DNA from: Streptomyces sp. NRRL S-37
Lineage (GTDB): Bacteria; Actinomycetota; Actinomycetes; Streptomycetales; Streptomycetaceae
Reading direction: 5' to 3'
Length of the DNA stretch: 7,387 bases
Assembly (NCBI RefSeq): GCF_000721605.1
Contig: NZ_JOIZ01000052.1
Location: 1-7,387, forward strand
Below, one piece after another: positions 4,200 through 7,387 of the stretch. The notes under the pieces are model-generated. The model was not told where the DNA came from and made no database searches. It worked only from the letters and a program-made list of their open reading frames with translations. Numbering within the stretch: the first letter of the stretch is position 1; every line of letters begins with the position of its first letter. The translations under genes and the position numbers were made by a program.

Positions 4200-5371
4200 C
4201 AGGCCAGCAGCCCCCGCAGCGGGAACGCCGCGCGCCGCGTCGCCAGGATCGCCTGGTCCAGACGGTCCGCCGGGTCGTACCCCTCGTCCCACGCGGCCCA
4301 GGAGACCGGCCACCGCCCGTCCGTCATCCGCCGGGGCGCCGGCTGCCGGGTCCGGGCGTACACCTCCTGCCGCCAGCCCTCGGGGATCATCGTCGTGGGC
4401 TCCACCGGCCGCCCGGCCGCGATACCCACCAGATGGGTCCAGGACCGCGGTACGACCTCCACCACCGCGTAACCGCCACCGCCCAGCGCCACCCACCGCC
4501 CGTCCGCGTACGCGTGCGCCAGCTCGTGGCACGCCACCTGCACCGCCCGCTGCGCGTCCAGCGACACCGCCAGATGCGCCAGCGGATCCTCGAAGTGCGT
4601 GTCGGCCCCGTGCTGCGTCACCAGCACCTGCGGCCGGAAGTCCGCGATCAGCTCCGGCACGACGGAGTGGAACGCCCGCAGCCACCCCGCGTCCCCGGTC
4701 CCGGCCGGCAGCGCCACGTTGACCGCGCCGCCCTCCGCACCGGCCGCCCCCGTCTCCTCCGGCCACCCGGTCTGCGGGAACAGCGTCCGCGGATGCTCGT
4801 GCAGCGAGACCGTCAGCACCCGCGGGTCCTCCCAGAACGCCGCCTGCACCCCGTCCCCGTGGTGCACGTCGACGTCGACGTACGCGACCCGCTCCGCACC
4901 CAGCTCCAGCAGCCGGGCGATCGCCAGCGCGGCGTCGTTGTACACGCAGAAGCCGGAGGCCGCGCCCGGCATGGCGTGGTGCAGCCCGCCCGCGAAGTTC
5001 ACCGCGTGCGACGCGTCCCCGCGCCACACCGCCTCCGCCGCGCCCACGGACTGCCCCGCGATCAGCGCCGACACCTCGTGCATCCCGGCGAACGCGGGAT
5101 CGTCCGTCGTCCCCAGCCCGTACGACTGGTCCGCCGCCGCCGGATCGGCCGACGCGGCCCGCACCGCCCCGATGTAGTCCTCCCGGTGGACGAGCCGCAG
5201 CGTCGACTCCCCGGCCGCCTTCGCGGCGACCACCTCCACCTCACGGTCGAGCCCCAGGGCACCGACCAGACTCCGGGTCAGCGCCAGCCGGACCGGGTCC
5301 ATCGGATGGTCCCGGCCGAAGTCATAGCCCGTCACTGCCTCGTCCCACATCAGCTGTACGCGCCCGCTCAT
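4199..5371 (-). CDS. acuC: AcuC-like deacetylase (class I histone deacetylase fold)
   Basis: This 390-aa zinc hydrolase probably removes acetyl groups from protein lysines in the cytoplasm; in Bacillus AcuC acts on acetyl-CoA synthetase. The active-site motifs are intact. GGLHHAMPGAASGFCVYND (128-146) holds the catalytic His131-His132 pair. YVDVDVHHGDG (164-174) supplies zinc ligands Asp168 and His170. QHGADTHFEDPLAHL (253-267) supplies Asp257, and GGGGY (297-301) the transition-state Tyr. The family is usually about 380-390 aa, so the protein is full length. I prefer the ATG at 5371 (MSGRVQLMWDEAV); a GTG at 5380 would add three residues. Neither has a strong ribosome site. The start lies inside the end of the MFS gene (50-nt overlap), which suggests translational coupling in one operon. 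The Bacillus partners AcuA and AcuB are not in this window. A related amidohydrolase, such as acetylpolyamine deacetylase, cannot be excluded. Confidence 0.9.
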   Translation of the reverse strand: MSGRVQLMWDEAVTGYDFGRDHPMDPVRLALTRSLVGALGLDREVEVVAAKAAGESTLRLVHREDYIGAVRAASADPAAADQSYGLGTTDDPAFAGMHEVSALIAGQSVGAAEAVWRGDASHAVNFAGGLHHAMPGAASGFCVYNDAALAIARLLELGAERVAYVDVDVHHGDGVQAAFWEDPRVLTVSLHEHPRTLFPQTGWPEETGAAGAEGGAVNVALPAGTGDAGWLRAFHSVVPELIADFRPQVLVTQHGADTHFEDPLAHLAVSLDAQRAVQVACHELAHAYADGRWVALGGGGYAVVEVVPRSWTHLVGIAAGRPVEPTTMIPEGWRQEVYARTRQPAPRRMTDGRWPVSWAAWDEGYDPADRLDQAILATRRAAFPLRGLLA

Positions 5372-6554
5372 GCCCGCCACCGTATCGGTCCGGTTCGACG
5401 GCGAACGACCTGGCGTACACGAGCGTCACCAGCACCAACACCATCGGCACAAGCATCGCCCCGCGGTAGCTCCAGGCGTCGCCGAGCGCCCCGACCAGCG
5501 GCGAACCGATCAGGAAGCCCACATAATTGAAGACATTGAGCCGCGCCACGGCCGCGTCCGAGGCCCCGGGCCCACCACGCTCGACAGCCCGCCGTCCCGC
5601 CGCCGCGAAGGTCTGCGGCACCAGCACACACAGCCCGAGCCCCAGCAGCGTGAACCCCAGCATCCCCACCCACGCGCCGGGCGCCCCGGCCACCACCGCG
5701 AACCCCACCGCCGCCACCAGCGCCCCCGCCCGCACCACCGCCACGGCCCCGAACCGCCGCACCCCGACGTCCCCGATCGCCCGCCCCAGCAGCGTGGTGA
5801 CCATGTAGACGTTGTACGGAACGGTCGCGAGCTGCTCCGAACTCCCCAGCACGTCCTGGAGGTACTTCGCGCTCCAGTTGGAGACCGTCGAGTCCCCGAT
5901 GTACGCCACCGTCATCACCAGGCACAGCGGCAACAACCACGCGAGGCCGCCGACTGTGCGCCCGCCCCCCGTGCTCTCCGGGACCGCCCGCTCCTCACCC
6001 CCGTCGACGTACCACCGGCTGCCGACCAGCGCGGCCGGCAGCAGCACCAGCACCACCGGCAGATACGACACCCACAACGCCAGGCCCCAGTGCGCCCCCG
6101 CCCACGCGAGCGACGCCCCGACGATCCCGCCCGCACTGTAGGCGGCGTGAAAGCTCAGCATGATGCTGCGCCCGTACGCCCGCTGCAGACTCACCCCGAG
6201 CATGTTCATCGACGCGTCCAGCGCACCCACGGCCAGCCCGAACGCGGCCAGCGCCACGCCGAGCCCCGCCATGTGCCCGCCCGCTCCGACACCCAGGAGG
6301 GCCAGCAGCACCACCGGCTGCGACCACCGCAACACCCGGCTCGGCGGCACCCGCCTCACCAGCCGCTCCGTGGTGACGCTCCCGACGCCGGCCAGGATCG
6401 GCACGGCGGCGAGGAAGACCGGCAGCAGCGCGTCGGAGACCCCGTACCGGTCCTGAACGGCCGGGATCCGCGTCACGAGCAGAGCGAAGGCGACGCCCTG
6501 CACGAGGAAGCCGAACGCCAGCGAGGCCCTGCCGCGCCGCAGCACATCAGTCAT
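5322..6554 (-). CDS. MFS transporter, YbjJ-like, 12 transmembrane segments
   Basis: This 410-aa inner-membrane protein has the major facilitator layout: hydrophobic segments at about 11-28, 43-61, 79-96, 97-117, 135-154, 157-178, 203-220, 245-262, 270-290, 294-313, 338-356 and 364-382, with a polar cytoplasmic loop (179-202) between the halves. DASMN (113-117), GRSIMLSFHAAYSAGG (128-143) and DSTVSNWSAKYL (221-232) resemble the E. coli YbjJ-like subgroup. The substrate is not known; a drug or metabolite exporter is possible. Charged residues 385-410 form a cytoplasmic tail encoded partly in the overlap with acuC. The ATG at 6554 has no ribosome site, but TACGCT ends 7 nt upstream, suggesting a leaderless start. 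It follows the HAD gene by 60 nt with no hairpin, so co-transcription is likely. Confidence 0.85.
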   Translation of the reverse strand: MTDVLRRGRASLAFGFLVQGVAFALLVTRIPAVQDRYGVSDALLPVFLAAVPILAGVGSVTTERLVRRVPPSRVLRWSQPVVLLALLGVGAGGHMAGLGVALAAFGLAVGALDASMNMLGVSLQRAYGRSIMLSFHAAYSAGGIVGASLAWAGAHWGLALWVSYLPVVLVLLPAALVGSRWYVDGGEERAVPESTGGGRTVGGLAWLLPLCLVMTVAYIGDSTVSNWSAKYLQDVLGSSEQLATVPYNVYMVTTLLGRAIGDVGVRRFGAVAVVRAGALVAAVGFAVVAGAPGAWVGMLGFTLLGLGLCVLVPQTFAAAGRRAVERGGPGASDAAVARLNVFNYVGFLIGSPLVGALGDAWSYRGAMLVPMVLVLVTLVYARSFAVEPDRYGGGHERARTADVGRGSDGL

Positions 6555-6561
6555 GGCGGCG

Positions 6562-6567
6562 AGCGTA
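6562..6567 (-). promoter_or_regulatory. Possible -10 box for a leaderless MFS transcript
   Basis: TACGCT on the minus strand fits TANNNT and ends 7 nt before the ATG at 6554, so transcription would begin at the start codon. No ribosome site is seen before that ATG, which fits leaderless translation. No convincing -35 is found at 17-18 nt; a TTGACC at 6596-6601 is 28 nt away, too far. Read-through from the HAD gene may be the main source of transcript. Confidence 0.25.
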
Positions 6568-6614
6568 GGGCTCGGGGGTACCGGTGGGTAGATCCGGTCA
6601 AAGATGAGTTGTGC

Positions 6615-7277
6615 TCAGTTTCCGCTCGGATCCCCGTCGAGCAGTGCGGCCAACTCCCGCATGTCCTCGAAGAGTCCGGTGACCCCGGAGAGCTTCCCGG
6701 CGGGCGTCATCGCGGTGAACCCGTACACGTCCATCCCGGCCGCGACCGCCGCCTGGACGCCCAGCGGACTGTCCTCGACGACCACGCACCGTTCGGGCGC
6801 CACGCCCATCCGCCCGGCCGCGTACAGGAAGAGGTCCGGCGCCGGCTTTCCCCGCCCCACATCCTGCGAGCTGAAGATCCGCTCGTCGTCGAACCACCGG
6901 TCGAGCCCCGTCGTGCGGTGCCCCACCCGGATCCGCTCATGGCTCCCGGACGAGGCCACGCAGTACGGCACCCCGTCGGCGGCCAGCTTCTCGAGTACGT
7001 CCATGACGCCGGCCACCGGCTTCAACTCCCGCTCGAACGCGGCGAAGACCCGGGCGTGGAACACGTCGTCGAAGTCCGCCGGCAACCGCTGCCCGGTCCG
7101 CTCCTCGACGAGATCGTGCACGCGGTGCATGGCGGAGCCCATGTAGTCACGGATGGAGTCCTCGTACGAGGTCGGGTGGCCGAGCTCGGTGAGATAGGCG
7201 GCCAGGAGCCGGTTGGAGATCGGCTCACTGTCGACGAGAACGCCGTCATTGTCGAAGAGGACCAGGTCATAGCGCAT
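6615..7277 (-). CDS. HAD-superfamily hydrolase, beta-phosphoglucomutase-like
   Basis: This 220-aa cytoplasmic protein is a complete subfamily IA haloacid-dehalogenase-type phosphatase or phosphomutase. Motif I FDNDGVLVDSE (8-18) holds the nucleophile Asp9 and the general acid Asp11. Motif II is VASSGS (107-112). Motif III Lys144 lies in GRGKPAPDLF, and motif IV VVEDSPLG (166-173) supplies Glu168 and Asp169 for magnesium. The alpha-helical cap lies at about 15-85. The combination FDNDGVLVDSE with GKPAPD and EDSPLG is typical of beta-phosphoglucomutase and sugar-phosphate phosphatases; the substrate cannot be told apart by sequence alone. The ATG at 7277 is only 17 nt from the rRNA terminator stem, with AGGG close upstream. 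The MFS and acuC genes follow in the same direction. Confidence 0.88.
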   Translation of the reverse strand: MRYDLVLFDNDGVLVDSEPISNRLLAAYLTELGHPTSYEDSIRDYMGSAMHRVHDLVEERTGQRLPADFDDVFHARVFAAFERELKPVAGVMDVLEKLAADGVPYCVASSGSHERIRVGHRTTGLDRWFDDERIFSSQDVGRGKPAPDLFLYAAGRMGVAPERCVVVEDSPLGVQAAVAAGMDVYGFTAMTPAGKLSGVTGLFEDMRELAALLDGDPSGN

Positions 7278-7283
7278 ACTCTG

Positions 7284-7312
7284 ACCCTAAACGCAGAAAA
7301 CCCCCGTGCCGA
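7284..7312 (-). promoter_or_regulatory. Possible HAD-gene promoter overlapping the rRNA terminator
   Basis: TAGGGT (minus strand, 7284-7289) fits the -10 pattern and ends 6 nt before the ATG at 7277. TCGGCA (7307-7312) lies exactly 17 nt upstream and matches TTGACA at four of six positions. The -35 and most of the spacer are inside the 5S terminator hairpin. If used, it would give a leaderless mRNA. The alternative is read-through from the rRNA operon. Confidence 0.25.
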
Positions 7313-7330
7313 AGGGCACGGGGGTTTTCT
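7295..7330 (-). terminator. rRNA operon terminator downstream of 5S
   Basis: AGAAAACCCCCGTGCC (7295-7310) and GGCACGGGGGTTTTCT (7315-7330) form a perfect 16-bp stem with a 4-nt loop (CTTC on the transcribed strand). The transcript side ends in GGGGGUUUUCU, a classical intrinsic terminator. It lies 8 nt after the 5S rRNA end. The matching A-run on the other side makes it able to work in both directions. Confidence 0.95.
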
Positions 7331-7338
7331 CACTATTT

Positions 7339-7387
7339 GTTCGGCGGCGTCCTACTCTCCCACAGGGTCCCCCCTGCAGTACCATCG
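7339..7387 (-). rRNA. rrf: 5S ribosomal RNA, 3' end only
   Basis: The minus strand reads CGATGGTACTGCAGGGGGGA at the contig edge and continues through GGGAGAGTAGGACGCCGCCG to the 3' end near 7339. This matches the last roughly 49 of about 120 nt of Streptomyces 5S rRNA. It is the distal gene of a 16S-23S-5S operon whose remainder lies off the window, where identical rRNA copies probably stopped the assembly. The exact 3' nucleotide is uncertain by one or two bases. Confidence 0.95.

Noticed and set aside
4433..5530. Long plus-strand ORF opposite acuC
   Set aside because: Arg/His/Val-rich low-complexity translation with no motif, lying across the intact deacetylase gene.
6596..6601. TTGACC as the -35 of an MFS promoter
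   Set aside because: It is 28 nt from the TACGCT box, and nothing resembling TANNNT sits at the proper 16-19 nt distance.

Overview
The window is a stretch of high-GC actinobacterial chromosome, almost certainly Streptomyces. The genes end in G or C at nearly every third codon position, GTG and TTG starts are used, intergenic regions carry the GGGGCGCGGGGAACTGCGCG-type repeats common in Streptomyces, and the 5S rRNA end and several proteins look like Streptomyces families. It is a whole assembly contig rather than a biological unit. The first 60 bases are an unremoved Illumina Nextera adapter (P5 tail, i5 index, Tn5 mosaic end). The last 49 bases are the 3' end of a 5S rRNA gene, where an assembler typically stops at the repeated rRNA operon.

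All complete genes lie on the minus strand, so they read from right to left. The order is: 5S rRNA end and its terminator (7387-7295); a HAD-family phosphatase/phosphoglucomutase-like gene (7277-6615); a 12-segment MFS transporter (6554-5322); an AcuC-like histone-deacetylase-fold deacetylase that overlaps the transporter by 50 nt (5371-4199); a spacer with a perfect 21-bp tandem duplication and a 24-bp palindrome; a Streptomyces-type 'phosphatase' (4081-3266); a 70-aa excisionase-like HTH regulator recognised as bdtA (3136-2924); a 32-aa very basic ribosomal protein of the bS22/AURKAIP1 type with a GTG start (2769-2671); an atypical NAD-dependent epimerase/dehydratase (2479-1418); and a PlsC-like lysophospholipid acyltransferase (1403-285). 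Between adapter and acyltransferase lie a 12-codon 3' remnant of a convergent plus-strand gene (61-98), a large hairpin and three 25-bp tandem repeats.

Three transcriptional groups can be inferred. The HAD-MFS-acuC genes form a likely operon that starts 17 nt after the rRNA terminator. bdtA is bounded by a terminator downstream and carries an AGTGA-N18-TCACC inverted repeat at its promoter, matching the recalled half-sites of BldD, the developmental master regulator. The epimerase and acyltransferase are tightly coupled (14 nt apart) and separated from the ribosomal protein gene by a 15-bp perfect hairpin.

The best biological lead is the block HTH regulator - bS22-like protein - epimerase - acyltransferase. 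From memory, the same order occurs in Mycobacterium tuberculosis (Rv0500A-Rv0500B-Rv0501-Rv0502), so it appears conserved across Actinobacteria although no joint function is established. The epimerase lacks the catalytic Tyr of the YxxxK motif, and the acyltransferase has an altered His/Asp motif. Otherwise this is ordinary core chromosome: I see no phage, transposon, CRISPR or biosynthetic cluster.
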